Positions 19,036 through 27,993 are shown, numbered from the stretch's first letter. The stretch is 57,958 nucleotides of DNA from Solirubrobacteraceae bacterium (GCA_024711025.1 JANJTP010000061.1:1-57958), one strand, 5' to 3'. The notes: generated by a model not told the origin, from the sequence alone. Translations and numbers: made by a program.

Positions 19036-20643
19036 GTGGCGCACCCCGTCGAGAGCTTCACCGAGGATGAGGCGGCGCTGCTGGCGCCGCACGTGACGAG
19101 CCTCGACCGGCCGGTCTTCGCGCTCGTCAACCTGCCGGAGACCGTCAAGGGCGCTCTGTTCGCGCGCTACTCGCGCTACCAGGGAACGCTCCGCCGGCTG
19201 TTCCTCGACGAGTTCGCGGGCTCGCTGCCCGAGTGGGCGCGCACGGCACGGCCGTTCGACGATGCGGAGGGGGAGCGGGCGGCGGAGCTCTACGAGCGGA
19301 TCTTCCTCGGCTTCGGCGACGACTCCGTGGCCCAGCTCGGCGGCGCGCACATCGCCTGCGAGTGGGTCTCGAACGTCCTCACCAAGGTTCTCCAGCGACC
19401 GCGGATCGCGGCCTATCTGGAGCAGTCGACGCGGTACATCGCCTATGACGCGCCGCTGCCCGCCGGCGGCTACCGCTACCACCGCGATCCCGAGCTCGGA
19501 CCGGCCTACGAGCGTGCGATGGACGAGCTGTTCGCGATCTACTCGGCGTCGCTGCCGCGGGTCGCTGCGTGGGCCGAGTCGCGCTTCCCGCGTCCCGGCG
19601 ACACGTCCGAGGCGGCGCACCGCCGGGCGGTCCAGGCCAAGGCGCTCGACCTGCTGCGCGGGGTCCTGCCCGCGGCCTCCCTTTCGCACATGGGCATCTA
19701 CGCGAGCGGCCAGACGTACGAGCAGCTCGTGCTGCACCTCCTCGCCCACCCGCTGCCGGAGGCCCGCGAATACGGTCGCATGCTTCTCGAGACGCTCGAG
19801 CAGGTCGTCCCGAGCTTCGTCACGCGCGTCAGGCGCCCCGATCGTGGCGGGCGCTGGATTGCCTACCTGGAGCAGCGCGAGGCGGCGGGCCGACGGTGGG
19901 CTGCGCGGCTCGGGCTCGACCGCGAGCCGGGGGACGACGGCCACGGTGGCCCTTCGGTACGCCTGCTCCACGTCGACGGCGACGAGGACCGGCTGCTCGC
20001 CGCGTTGCTGTTCGAGGCGGCCGGCCAGCCCGAGGAGCGGCTGACCGCGGCGCTGCGGACGCTGCCCGCCGATCGCCGCGCCGCTCTGCTGGGCGATCTC
20101 GTCGGGGAGCGCGAGAATCGCCGGCACCGTCCGGGCCGCGGCTTCGAGGCGCTGCGCTACCGGTTCGAGATCGTCAGCGACTACGGCGCCTTCCGCGACC
20201 TCCAGCGCCACCGGATGCTGACCGTCCAGTGGCAGCGCCTCGGCCCTCACCTCGGCGCCGACGTGCCCGACGAGCTCGAGCAGGCGGGTGTCGCCGACGA
20301 CTATCGTCGCGCGATCGAGCTCTCGGGCGCCGAGTGGCAGCGGCTCGTCGACGCGGGTCACGTCGAGCGGGCGCCGTACGCGCTGTGCCTGGGCTACCGG
20401 ATCCGCTTCGTGCTCGACTGCAACGCCCGCGAGGCGATGCAGCTGATCGAGCTGCGCTCCGGTCGCGAGGGCCATCCCAGCTACCGCGCGGTCGCCCACG
20501 AGATGCACCGGCTGATCGCCGGCGTGCACCCGGCGGTTGCCGCCGCGATGAGCCACGTCGACCGTGAGGCCGAGCCGCGGCTCGAGCGCGTCCTCAGCGA
20601 GATGCGCGCCCAGACGCGGCTCGACGCGCGCATCTCCCGCTGA
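19036..20643 (+). CDS. Double-domain ThyX-like protein (FAD-dependent thymidylate synthase family)
   Basis: A 535-residue protein, more than twice the usual ThyX length of 220-250. ThyX makes dTMP from dUMP with FAD, NADPH and methylene-tetrahydrofolate. The first half has GDDSVAQLGGAHIACEW and a degenerate signature RPRIAAYLEQSTRYI (Arg121, Arg123, Ser131). The second half has FRDLQRHRMLTVQWQR (RHR at 391-393). The canonical motif is RHR followed by seven residues and Ser. Half one lost the His; half two lost the Ser. The GTG at 19036 follows a TACGGT box; 27 codons of open frame exist upstream. Whether it is an active synthase is uncertain. Confidence 0.75.
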   Translation: MAHPVESFTEDEAALLAPHVTSLDRPVFALVNLPETVKGALFARYSRYQGTLRRLFLDEFAGSLPEWARTARPFDDAEGERAAELYERIFLGFGDDSVAQLGGAHIACEWVSNVLTKVLQRPRIAAYLEQSTRYIAYDAPLPAGGYRYHRDPELGPAYERAMDELFAIYSASLPRVAAWAESRFPRPGDTSEAAHRRAVQAKALDLLRGVLPAASLSHMGIYASGQTYEQLVLHLLAHPLPEAREYGRMLLETLEQVVPSFVTRVRRPDRGGRWIAYLEQREAAGRRWAARLGLDREPGDDGHGGPSVRLLHVDGDEDRLLAALLFEAAGQPEERLTAALRTLPADRRAALLGDLVGERENRRHRPGRGFEALRYRFEIVSDYGAFRDLQRHRMLTVQWQRLGPHLGADVPDELEQAGVADDYRRAIELSGAEWQRLVDAGHVERAPYALCLGYRIRFVLDCNAREAMQLIELRSGREGHPSYRAVAHEMHRLIAGVHPAVAAAMSHVDREAEPRLERVLSEMRAQTRLDARISR

Positions 20644-20720
20644 CGGCCGTCGTCGTAAGCGAAGCGCCTCTGTCCTCAGCGGCCGACGCCGCGATGCGCG
20701 GTTGTCCGACGAGGCGCGAT

Positions 20721-20761
20721 CATTGCCTTGACATAGGCATCGAATGCAATGTATTGATTGC
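20721..20761 (+). promoter_or_regulatory. Promoter and operator candidate of the pot operon
   Basis: A perfect -35 (TTGACA, 20728-20733) is followed by weak -10 candidates (TGTATT at 20750 or TATTGA at 20752). Overlapping them is an inverted repeat GCAAT-N6-ATTGC (20746-20761). A third half-site CATTGC lies at 20721-20726, on the other side of the -35. This AT-rich patch stands out in the GC-rich surroundings. It suggests a dedicated repressor or activator, whose gene is not visible in the window. Confidence 0.5.
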
Positions 20762-20832
20762 GCACGCCGAGTGCACCGGTCGACCCGACGGCCGACCGGG
20801 CGGACAGCCGCCGTAGGGAAGAGAAGCCACCG

Positions 20833-21639
20833 ATGACCGTTCGCGACCGCCTGAGCAGCCCGTCGAGCACGACCTGGGGTCTGGGCGTCTACACCGCCCT
20901 GCTCTTCGGGTTCCTCTACCTGCCGCTGGCGGTCCTCGCGCTCTTCTCGATCGTCGACAACACGGTCGCCGCACTGCCGCTCGGCTCCGTGACTACCCAT
21001 TGGTACGAGACCGTGCTGGCAAACGGCGAGGTCTGGGTCGCCGTCCGCAACTCGGTCTTCGTGGCGATCGGTGCCGTCGTGATCGCCGTCGCCATCGGCG
21101 TCCCAGGGGCGCTGCTCGTCGATCGCCACGCCTTCCCCGGCAAGCACGTCTTCCAGAAGTTCGTCCTGCTGCCGCTGATCCTGCCGGGCGTGATCACCGG
21201 TGTCGCCTTCCAGACCTTCTTCCAGACCATCGACATGCGTCGCTCGCTGGCGACCGTGACCCTCGCCCACGGCACGGCGCTGGTCTCGACTGTCCTGACG
21301 ACCGTCTACGCGCGGCTCCTGCGGGTCGATCGCTCGCCCGAGCATGCCTCGGCCGATCTCGGCGTCTCGCCGATCCGCACGTTCCTCTTCGTGACGCTGC
21401 CCTCGATCCGTACGGCGATCCTCGCGAGCGGCCTGCTCGCGTTCACGCTGTCGTTCGACGAGATCCCCGTCACGACGTTCACGATCGGCGCCGAGACCAC
21501 GCTGCCGATGTACATCTGGTCGGCCCTCCGGAGTGGCAACCAGCTCCCGGGCCTCAACGCACTGGCGACGATGGTCGCCCTCGCCGGCGGCCTGCTGGTG
21601 ATCGTCTTCGCGCTGCTTTCAAGGGAGGACACACGATGA
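20833..21639 (+). CDS. potC: Polyamine-type ABC transporter permease (PotC-like)
   Basis: An inner-membrane permease of 268 residues with six predicted helices. The EAA loop that docks on the ATPase is EHASADLGVSPIRTFLFVTLPSIRTAIL. The next stretch, FTLSFDEIPVTTF, is typical of PotC/PotI permeases. The ATG at 20833 follows a GGAAGAG ribosome binding site. It heads a four-gene operon (permease, binding protein, ATPase, second permease) expected to import spermidine, putrescine or a related cation. Confidence 0.88.
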   Translation: MTVRDRLSSPSSTTWGLGVYTALLFGFLYLPLAVLALFSIVDNTVAALPLGSVTTHWYETVLANGEVWVAVRNSVFVAIGAVVIAVAIGVPGALLVDRHAFPGKHVFQKFVLLPLILPGVITGVAFQTFFQTIDMRRSLATVTLAHGTALVSTVLTTVYARLLRVDRSPEHASADLGVSPIRTFLFVTLPSIRTAILASGLLAFTLSFDEIPVTTFTIGAETTLPMYIWSALRSGNQLPGLNALATMVALAGGLLVIVFALLSREDTR

Positions 21640-21654
21640 GGGAGGAGCAGGCCG

Positions 21655-22803
21655 ATGCCTGAGATGGACTTGGCAGGGACTTACGGGGGCGCCGGGGGGA
21701 CCACGCGGCGAACCGTCCTGAAGCGTGCCGCGGGCGGCGTCGCCGGCCTGATGGGCATGGGCGCGATCGCCGGCTGCGGTGGGGATTCGACCACGTCCGC
21801 GACGACCGGAGCCGCGCAGTCCGAGCAGCTCGCGGACTCGCTCAACGTGCTCTGCTGGGAGGGCTATACCGACCCCTCGTTCACCCAGCCGTTCACCGAC
21901 AAGACCGGCGTCAAGGTCAGCTCGACGTTCATCGGCTCAAACGACGAGCTGATCACCAAGCTCCGCGGTGCCCCCGACCAGTACGACCTCATCAGCCCCT
22001 CCTCGGACACGACGAACCTGCTGATCGAGAACGACCAGGTCCAGCCGATCGATCTCGAGAAGGTCCCGAACGCCAAGACGACGTTCGAGTTCTTCCGCAC
22101 GGCGCCGAACGTCAACGTCGACGGCAAGCTCTATGGCGTCCCGATGTCGTGGGGCTTCATCCCGATCATCTACGACACCGAGAGGATCTCGACGCCGCCG
22201 GACTCGTGGGAGGCCCTGTGGGATCCCCGCTATAGCGACAAGGTCTCCGTCTGGCAGGACATCGCGCTCGTCTACACGGGAGCTCTGCTGCTCGGCTACG
22301 ACGATCCCTACACGCTCAGCGACGACCGGCTCAAGGCCGTCAAGGAGAAGCTCGTCGCGCAGAAGCCGCAGATCCGCAAGTACTGGACGACGGCCGGCGA
22401 GCTCACCAACCTGTTCGCAAACCGCGAGGTCGTCATCGGCATGTCGTTCGGCGGCCTGACGGCGGCTCAGCTCCGCGCACAAGGGCGCAAGGTCGAGGAG
22501 GTGATCCCCAAGGAAGGCGCCACCTCGTGGTTCGACAACTGGATGATCACCAAGGGCTCGACGAAGAAGGCGACCGCCGAGGCCTTCCTGAACCACATCC
22601 AGTCGGCCGAGTCGCAGAAGGCGATCGCCAAGGCCACCGGCTACGGCATCACCAACCAGAACGCCGTCGAGCTGGTTCCCGCCGACTACCGCGAGGCCTA
22701 CCACCTGGACGACCCGAGCTTCATCGAGCAGCTCAGCTACTGGAAGCCGGTGCCCGAGCGCCAGAAGTACCTCGACGTCCTCAACGCGGTGGTCGCGGCA
22801 TGA
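21655..22803 (+). CDS. potD: Polyamine-type substrate-binding lipoprotein (PotD-like)
   Basis: The 382-residue extracellular receptor of the pot transporter. The N-terminus has a twin-arginine motif (TTRRTVLKRAAGG, about 17-29) and a lipobox ending in IAGC, so it is probably Tat-exported and lipidated. The mature part has the PotD/PotF fold markers LNVLCWEGYTDPSF, YDLISPSSDTTNLLIE and GVPMSWGFIPIIYD. The start follows a GGGAGGAG site. Its stop overlaps the ATPase gene as ATGA. Substrate (spermidine or putrescine) cannot be decided by eye. Confidence 0.88.
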   Translation: MPEMDLAGTYGGAGGTTRRTVLKRAAGGVAGLMGMGAIAGCGGDSTTSATTGAAQSEQLADSLNVLCWEGYTDPSFTQPFTDKTGVKVSSTFIGSNDELITKLRGAPDQYDLISPSSDTTNLLIENDQVQPIDLEKVPNAKTTFEFFRTAPNVNVDGKLYGVPMSWGFIPIIYDTERISTPPDSWEALWDPRYSDKVSVWQDIALVYTGALLLGYDDPYTLSDDRLKAVKEKLVAQKPQIRKYWTTAGELTNLFANREVVIGMSFGGLTAAQLRAQGRKVEEVIPKEGATSWFDNWMITKGSTKKATAEAFLNHIQSAESQKAIAKATGYGITNQNAVELVPADYREAYHLDDPSFIEQLSYWKPVPERQKYLDVLNAVVAA

Positions 22804-23915
22804 CGTCGTCGGACGCCCCCGTGCTGCCGGTCGCCGACGGCGGGAGGGCTGCCGTCGGCGACACGGCGGTGACCCTCGAGGGCGTCCGCAAGCGCTACGG
22901 CGACGTCCTCGCCGTCGACGACGTGAGCCTGGATGTCCGAGCAGGGGAGTTCCTCACCCTGCTCGGACCGTCCGGGTGCGGCAAGACGACGACCCTGCGC
23001 CTGATCGGGGGCTTCGAGCAGCCCGATCGGGGGGCGATCAGGATCGATGCGCGCGACGTCGCCGGCGAGCCGCCCTACCGGCGGCCGGTCAACACCGTCT
23101 TCCAGCAGTACGCGCTCTTCCCGCATCTCGACGTCCGTCGGAACATCGGCTACGGGCTCAGGCACGCCGGCGTCGACGGTCGCGAGATCGCTCGGCGGGT
23201 CTCGGACATCATGGAGCTGATGCAGATCCCCGAGGTCGGGGACCGCCGCCCGCGCCAGCTCTCCGGTGGGCAGCAGCAGCGGGTCGCGCTCGCGCGGGCG
23301 CTCGTGATGGAGCCTCGCGTGCTGCTGCTCGACGAGCCGCTCGGGTCGCTCGACTACAAGCTGCGCAAGGACATGCAGTTCGAGCTCAAGCGGATCCACC
23401 GCGAGGTCGGGGTGACGTTCATCTACGTCACCCACGATCAGGAGGAGGCGATGACGATGAGCGACCGTATCGTCGTCATGAACCGTGGTCGGATCGAGCA
23501 GCAGGGCGGCCCGGAGGAGATCTTCGACCGGCCGAGGACCGCGTTCGTCGCCGACTTCATCGGCGACACGAACGTCGTCGACGGGGTCGTGACGAGCGTC
23601 GAGGGCGACCACGCGACGGTCGACCTGGGGGCGCTCGGCACCGTAGGCGGCTCACTCGCGACGTCGCTCGGCGTCGGCGACACCGCGCAAGTGAGCATCC
23701 GGCCGAACGACGTTCGTGTCGAGGTCGATGCCGCCGCCGCGGCGATCGTGGAGGAGACGGTGCTCGTCGGTGGCCACGTCGCGATGAAGATCGCCTGCGG
23801 CGAGACCAGCGTGACGGCGAACGTCCCGCGCGGGAAGGGTCTGGAGCCGGGGACCGCCGTCCGCCTGGACGTCGACTCGGAGCGGATCCGGATCTTCGCC
23901 CGGGAGCGCGCGTGA
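22800..23915 (+). CDS. potA: Polyamine-type ABC transporter ATP-binding protein (PotA-like)
   Basis: A 371-residue cytoplasmic ATPase energising the pot transporter. It has Walker A (GPSGCGKTT), Q-loop (FQQYALFPHL), signature LSGGQQQRVALARAL, Walker B (VLLLDEPLGSLD) and the H-loop THDQEEAM. The C-terminal ~100 residues form the TOBE regulatory domain. Start and stop overlap the neighbours as ATGA and GTGA. Confidence 0.93.
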   Translation: MTSSDAPVLPVADGGRAAVGDTAVTLEGVRKRYGDVLAVDDVSLDVRAGEFLTLLGPSGCGKTTTLRLIGGFEQPDRGAIRIDARDVAGEPPYRRPVNTVFQQYALFPHLDVRRNIGYGLRHAGVDGREIARRVSDIMELMQIPEVGDRRPRQLSGGQQQRVALARALVMEPRVLLLDEPLGSLDYKLRKDMQFELKRIHREVGVTFIYVTHDQEEAMTMSDRIVVMNRGRIEQQGGPEEIFDRPRTAFVADFIGDTNVVDGVVTSVEGDHATVDLGALGTVGGSLATSLGVGDTAQVSIRPNDVRVEVDAAAAAIVEETVLVGGHVAMKIACGETSVTANVPRGKGLEPGTAVRLDVDSERIRIFARERA

Positions 23916-24832
23916 GCACGGGGATGGCGCCGGCGGCGCCGATCGACGTCCTCGAGCGGCCGCGTGGGCGGCGCGCGGGGCGGGGCGGGTGGCTGCTCGG
24001 GATCCCCGTCGTCGGCTGGATGACGCTGCTCTTCGCCGTTCCCTACCTACTGCTGTTCCTGCAGAGCTTCTGGCGGGCCGGCGCGTTCGGCACAGTCACG
24101 GACTGGAACCTCGACAACTACCGCGCCGTCTTCCTCGGCGACTCCTTCGCCGGCAACATCTACCTGCCGACCCTGCTGAAGTCGCTGAAGATCGGCGCGC
24201 TGGTCACGCTCTGCTCGACCGTCCTGGCGTTTCCGGTCGCGTACCTGCTCGCGTTCAAGGTGCGCGTGTCGCGCCTGCGGATGCTCATCTACACGATGGT
24301 CATCGTCCCGCTCTGGGCGAGCTACCTGCTGCGCGCCTACGCCTGGAAGGTGATCCTCGGCCAGGACGGTCTGCTTGGGTCGGTCCTCGACCGCGTCGGG
24401 CTGGGGGGAACCTTCCTCAACGACCTCCTTTACTCGGAGGCGGCCGTCATCATCGCGATGACCCACATCTTCACGCCGTTCATGATCCTTACGATCTACG
24501 CGGTTCTCGAGCGGCTGCCGGGCAGCCTCATCGAGGCCTCGAAGGACCTGGGGGTCGGCCGGCTCAAGACGTTCCGCTCTGTCGTGCTGCCGCTCGCGGC
24601 GCCGGGCATCGTCGCCGGAGGCACGTTCACGATGGGCCTGTCGTCCGGCGACTTCGTGGCGCCGATGCTCGTCGGCGGCAAGGACGACGTCATGGTCGCC
24701 AACCAGATCTACAGTCAGTTCGGCGCCACCAACAACTGGCCGCTCGGATCGGCGTTGGCGTTCGTGCTGCTGGGCATCGTGCTGATCCTCGTCGCGGTAT
24801 CGACGAGCGCGGAGAAGCGCGAGCGGATCTGA
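23912..24832 (+). CDS. potB: Polyamine-type ABC transporter permease (PotB-like)
   Basis: The second permease of the transporter (306 residues, six helices). The EAA loop is EASKDLGVGRLKTFRSVVLPLAAPGIVAG. The segment TFTMGLSSGDFVAPMLVGG is characteristic of PotB/PotH. The GTG start overlaps the potA stop. The last codons, AEKRERI-stop, are copied again 69 bases downstream in the intergenic region. Confidence 0.9.
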   Translation: MSTGMAPAAPIDVLERPRGRRAGRGGWLLGIPVVGWMTLLFAVPYLLLFLQSFWRAGAFGTVTDWNLDNYRAVFLGDSFAGNIYLPTLLKSLKIGALVTLCSTVLAFPVAYLLAFKVRVSRLRMLIYTMVIVPLWASYLLRAYAWKVILGQDGLLGSVLDRVGLGGTFLNDLLYSEAAVIIAMTHIFTPFMILTIYAVLERLPGSLIEASKDLGVGRLKTFRSVVLPLAAPGIVAGGTFTMGLSSGDFVAPMLVGGKDDVMVANQIYSQFGATNNWPLGSALAFVLLGIVLILVAVSTSAEKRERI

Positions 24833-24903
24833 CGCGCGGGTTTCCCCGTTCAACCCGACCGCGGGTATCACGCTCGCCCGGAGAAGCGCGAGCGGATCTG
24901 ACG
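24811..24903. repeat. Direct repeat of the potB 3' end
   Basis: A ~24-bp stretch beginning GGAGAAGCGCGAGCGG and including the TGA stop occurs at 24811 (potB end) and again at 24880. The period is 69 bp, a multiple of three. Between the copies is a small hairpin, ACCCG/CGGGT. The rest of the convergent potB-acs gap (to 24929) shows nothing else. Confidence 0.8.
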
Positions 24904-24929
24904 GGCGAGCAGGGCCGGCGAGGACGGCG

Positions 24930-26897
24930 CTACTCGTCCTCGTCGCCCATGCTCGCGGCGATCTCGTGCACGACGCCAGGGTCGCGCAGCGTCGTCACGT
25001 CGCCGAGCTGACGGCCCTCGGCGATGTCCTTGAGCAGGCGGCGCATGATCTTGCCGGAGCGGGTCTTCGGCAGGTCGCCGGTCCAGATGACGCGTCGCGG
25101 GCGGGCCAGCTTGCCGATCCGCTGCCCGACGTGCTCGCGGATCTCGTCGGTCAGCGAGTCGTCGCCGTCGAGCTCCCCGCGGAGCGTCACGAACGCGCAG
25201 ATCGCCTGGCCGGTGTCCTCGTCGCTCTGACCGATCACGGCGGCCTCGGCGACCTTCGGGTGGCTGACGATCGCCGACTCGACCTCGGCGGTGCTCATGC
25301 GGTGGCCCGAGACGTTGATGACGTCGTCGACGCGGCCGATGACCCAGAAGTAGCCGTCGCGGTCCTCACGGGCGGCGTCGCCGACGAAGTAGTTGGGCGC
25401 GCCGAAGCGCTCCCAGTATCCGGAGAGGTAGCGATCGGGCTCCCTGTAGAGACCGCGCAGCATCCCCGGCCACGGCTGGCGCAGCGTCAGCAGGCCCTGG
25501 ACGTCGCGCTGCACCTCGCGGCCCTCGCCGTCGACCACCTTCGCCGCGATCCCCGGCAGCGGCGTCCCGGCGGCCCCGGGCTTCATCCGCTGGGCACCGG
25601 GCAGCGTCGTGATCATGATCTGCGCGGTCTCGGTCTGCCACCAGGTGTCGACGACGGGGCAGCGACCCTCGCCGACGACGTGCCAGTACCAGGCCCAGGC
25701 CTTCGGGTTGATCGGCTCGCCGACCGTGCCCAGCAGCCGCAGCGCGGAGCGGTCGAAGCCCCGCACGTGCTCGACTCCCCACTTCATGCACGTGCGGATC
25801 GCCGTCGGCGCGGTGTAGAGGATCGTCACGCCGTAGCGCTCGCACAGCTCCCACCAGATCCCCTTGTGGGGATAGTCGGGCGCCCCCTCGAACATCACCG
25901 ACGTCGCGGCGTTCGCGAGCGCTCCGTAGACGATGTAGCTGTGCCCGGTGATCCAGCCGACGTCGGCGGTGCACCAGAAGACGTCCTCGTCGGCCCGCAG
26001 GTCGAAGACGTTCCTGAACGTCCACGTCACGCCGGTCAGGTAGCCGCCGGTGGTGTGCTGGATGCCCTTCGGCTTCGCCGTCGAGCCGGACGAGTAGAGG
26101 ATGAAGAGCGGATGCTCGCTGTCGAGCGACTCGGCCGGGCACTCGGGGTCCGCGGCCGCGAGCGCCTCGTCCCACCACAGGTCCCGGCCGTCGCGCATCG
26201 GGCAATCGACGCCCGTGTGGCGCACGACGAGGATCGTCTCGAGGTGCGTGAGGTCGTCCATCGTGCGGTCGACCTCGGCCTTGACCGCGACGGTGCGGCC
26301 CTTGCGTCGCCCGCCGTCGGACGTGATCAGGCAGCTCGCGTTGCTGAACGCCATGCGCTCGTGCACCGACTCCGCGCTGAAGCCGCCGAACACGACGTTG
26401 TGCGGCGCGCCGATCCGCGCGCATGCGAGCATCGCGACGACGACCTCGGGGATCATCGGCAGGTAGATGCCGACGACGTCGCCGGGGCCGATGCCGCGCG
26501 CCTTGAGCGCGTTGGCGCAGCGCTGGACGTCGGCGAGCAGCTGCGCGTAGGTGATCCGGCGCTGCTCGCCCTCCTCGCCGTGCCAGTGGAAGGCGACGCG
26601 CTCACCCAGCCCTGCCTGCACATGACGGTCCAGGCAGTTGTGCGAGACGTTCAGCCTGCCGCCGGCGAACCAGCGGTAGAACGGCGCGTCCTCGTCCTCC
26701 AGCGCGTGCTGCCAGGGCTCGAACCAGTCGAGCGCCGAAGCCTGCTCCTCCCACCAGCCGACCGGGTCGTGCGCGGCTCGCTCGTGCTCGCTCAGGTCGG
26801 AGATCAGCGCCCGCTCGCGGAACTCCTCGGGAACGTCGAACCACTCGCGCTCGAGGAGCGCCTCGAGCTCGTGCTCCAGAACCGGGTCGTCGGCCAT
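24930..26897 (-). CDS. acs: Acetyl-CoA synthetase
   Basis: Activates acetate to acetyl-CoA through acetyl-AMP in the cytoplasm. The 655-residue length is normal. Visible are YSSGSTAKPKGIQHTTGGYL (ATP/P-loop), VDTWWQTETAQIMIT, YFVGDAAREDRDGYFWVIGRVDDVINVSGHRM, and the C-terminal catalytic lysine in PKTRSGKIMRRLL, which is a reversible acetylation site in the family. The ATG at 26897 follows a GGGGAG ribosome binding site and removes a long spurious upstream extension. No pat/cobB-type regulator is adjacent. It converges with potB. Confidence 0.96.
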   Translation of the reverse strand: MADDPVLEHELEALLEREWFDVPEEFRERALISDLSEHERAAHDPVGWWEEQASALDWFEPWQHALEDEDAPFYRWFAGGRLNVSHNCLDRHVQAGLGERVAFHWHGEEGEQRRITYAQLLADVQRCANALKARGIGPGDVVGIYLPMIPEVVVAMLACARIGAPHNVVFGGFSAESVHERMAFSNASCLITSDGGRRKGRTVAVKAEVDRTMDDLTHLETILVVRHTGVDCPMRDGRDLWWDEALAAADPECPAESLDSEHPLFILYSSGSTAKPKGIQHTTGGYLTGVTWTFRNVFDLRADEDVFWCTADVGWITGHSYIVYGALANAATSVMFEGAPDYPHKGIWWELCERYGVTILYTAPTAIRTCMKWGVEHVRGFDRSALRLLGTVGEPINPKAWAWYWHVVGEGRCPVVDTWWQTETAQIMITTLPGAQRMKPGAAGTPLPGIAAKVVDGEGREVQRDVQGLLTLRQPWPGMLRGLYREPDRYLSGYWERFGAPNYFVGDAAREDRDGYFWVIGRVDDVINVSGHRMSTAEVESAIVSHPKVAEAAVIGQSDEDTGQAICAFVTLRGELDGDDSLTDEIREHVGQRIGKLARPRRVIWTGDLPKTRSGKIMRRLLKDIAEGRQLGDVTTLRDPGVVHEIAASMGDEDE

Positions 26898-27186
26898 CTC
26901 CGTGCTCCCCTCGTCGCGGGCGTTCGGGCGCTCAGCCGCGCCCCCGGAATCCCTATCACGTGGACGGACGGTCCCGTCGCCGCCCGCGCTCAAGGGAGAC
27001 GCGCAGTCGACGTGCAACCGCTCGCCATGAACGCCCGTCGTCGCCCGCGCGCCCGCGCGCCCGCGCGCAAGGGAGACGCGAGCCCTCGTCGCCGGCGCTC
27101 GGGGCGGACGGGTCGGTTGGCGTGCCCATGGCGTCCGGAGAGGGCGTCGTCGGCGTCGGGAGAGGGCGTCGTCGGCGCCGGGGGCG
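26898..27186. other. Gene-free gap with short direct repeats
   Basis: This 289-base stretch holds the acs ribosome binding site, the motif CAAGGGAGACGCG twice (about 26991 and 27069), a run of CCCGCGCG units near 27045-27070, and a 22-bp tandem pair starting GGAGAGGGCGTCGTC at 27137 and 27159 next to the 3' end of the following gene. I see no gene or recognised RNA in it. Confidence 0.6.
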
Positions 27187-27837
27187 TCAGAGCCAGCCGA
27201 GCAGCACGCCGAAGACGAGCGCCAGCGCGACGTCGATCGCGGCCAGGCCGCCGACCCGTCGCCAGCGGGTCGCCTGGTCGGGCGCGTCGAAGACCCAGGC
27301 TGCGAACAGGAAGAACCACAGGTAGCCGAAGACGACGATGACCGGGAACGTCGCGACGTTCCACCACCAGTACTCCCAGTGGAAGGTCCCGGTCTCGTGC
27401 AGGAAGAGCTCGACGGCGACCGCGAGCGCCGCCAGGGCGACCGCGACGGCGAGGCGATCGGGCACCCCGAAGATCCGCGCACCGCGCTCGCGCCGCACGA
27501 GCTTCGCGAAGATGATCCCGCCGAGCGCGAACATAAGGGAGATCTCGACGTTGAGGCCGATCAGGAGCTGGTAGGCGGTCGGCCCGGTCGTCGTCCACAG
27601 CGCCGCGCGGTCGGTCGCGTGCAGGACGATCCCGTTCACGATCTCGTTCAGCCAGTCGGCGGCCCAGACCGCGAGCCCGGCCGCGACGATGTCGAGTCGG
27701 CCGCGCTCGACCTCGTTCGCGTAGGCGAGCAGCACGAGCACCAGCAACGTGACCGCGTACCACTTGAACTGCGAGGGATCGCGGAGGAGGTGCTCCGCTT
27801 CGAGTGTGAAGTCGGTCCGAGTCGCGAGCGTCGTCAT
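27187..27837 (-). CDS. Conserved-looking integral membrane protein, function unknown
   Basis: A 216-residue protein with six or seven hydrophobic segments from about residue 26. Polar and acidic residues sit within or near the helices: ANEVERGRLD, DWLNEIVNGIVLHATDRAAL, LNVEISLMFALGG, ELFLHETGTFHWEYWWWN. The aromatic/acidic loop FHWEYWWWN and the buried Glu/Asn/His residues suggest a metal- or lipid-active membrane enzyme, but I do not recognise the family. The ATG is supported by TAGCGT 9 bases upstream. Confidence 0.75.
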   Translation of the reverse strand: MTTLATRTDFTLEAEHLLRDPSQFKWYAVTLLVLVLLAYANEVERGRLDIVAAGLAVWAADWLNEIVNGIVLHATDRAALWTTTGPTAYQLLIGLNVEISLMFALGGIIFAKLVRRERGARIFGVPDRLAVAVALAALAVAVELFLHETGTFHWEYWWWNVATFPVIVVFGYLWFFLFAAWVFDAPDQATRWRRVGGLAAIDVALALVFGVLLGWL

Positions 27838-27846
27838 CGCGCGCCG

Positions 27847-27852
27847 ACGCTA
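27847..27852 (-). promoter_or_regulatory. Putative -10 box of the membrane-protein gene
   Basis: Minus-strand TAGCGT ends 9 bases before the ATG at 27837, fitting the leaderless pattern of this genome. Confidence 0.4.
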
Positions 27853-27993
27853 CCTGTACGGTCGAGGGCGTTGCATCGCGGGAAACCCGTGATGTGGGGC
27901 CGGCCTGCGGACCCTGATCGGCGGGTCGACTCCGACGGGCACGTGCACGCTCCCGCCGTCGGTGCCGCGACTCGCGGTCGCCGAGGTGGGCGC

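Noticed and set aside
18313-21345. A single giant minus-strand protein covering the toxin and the ThyX-like region
   Set aside because: Only the last 133 codons have a protein fold (PIN); the upstream part is antisense to the ThyX-like gene and the antitoxin overlap sets a GTG start.
27838-27993. Riboswitch in the gap between two membrane-protein genes
   Set aside because: A small CGGG-AAA-CCCG hairpin is present, but no conserved riboswitch core was recognised on either strand.
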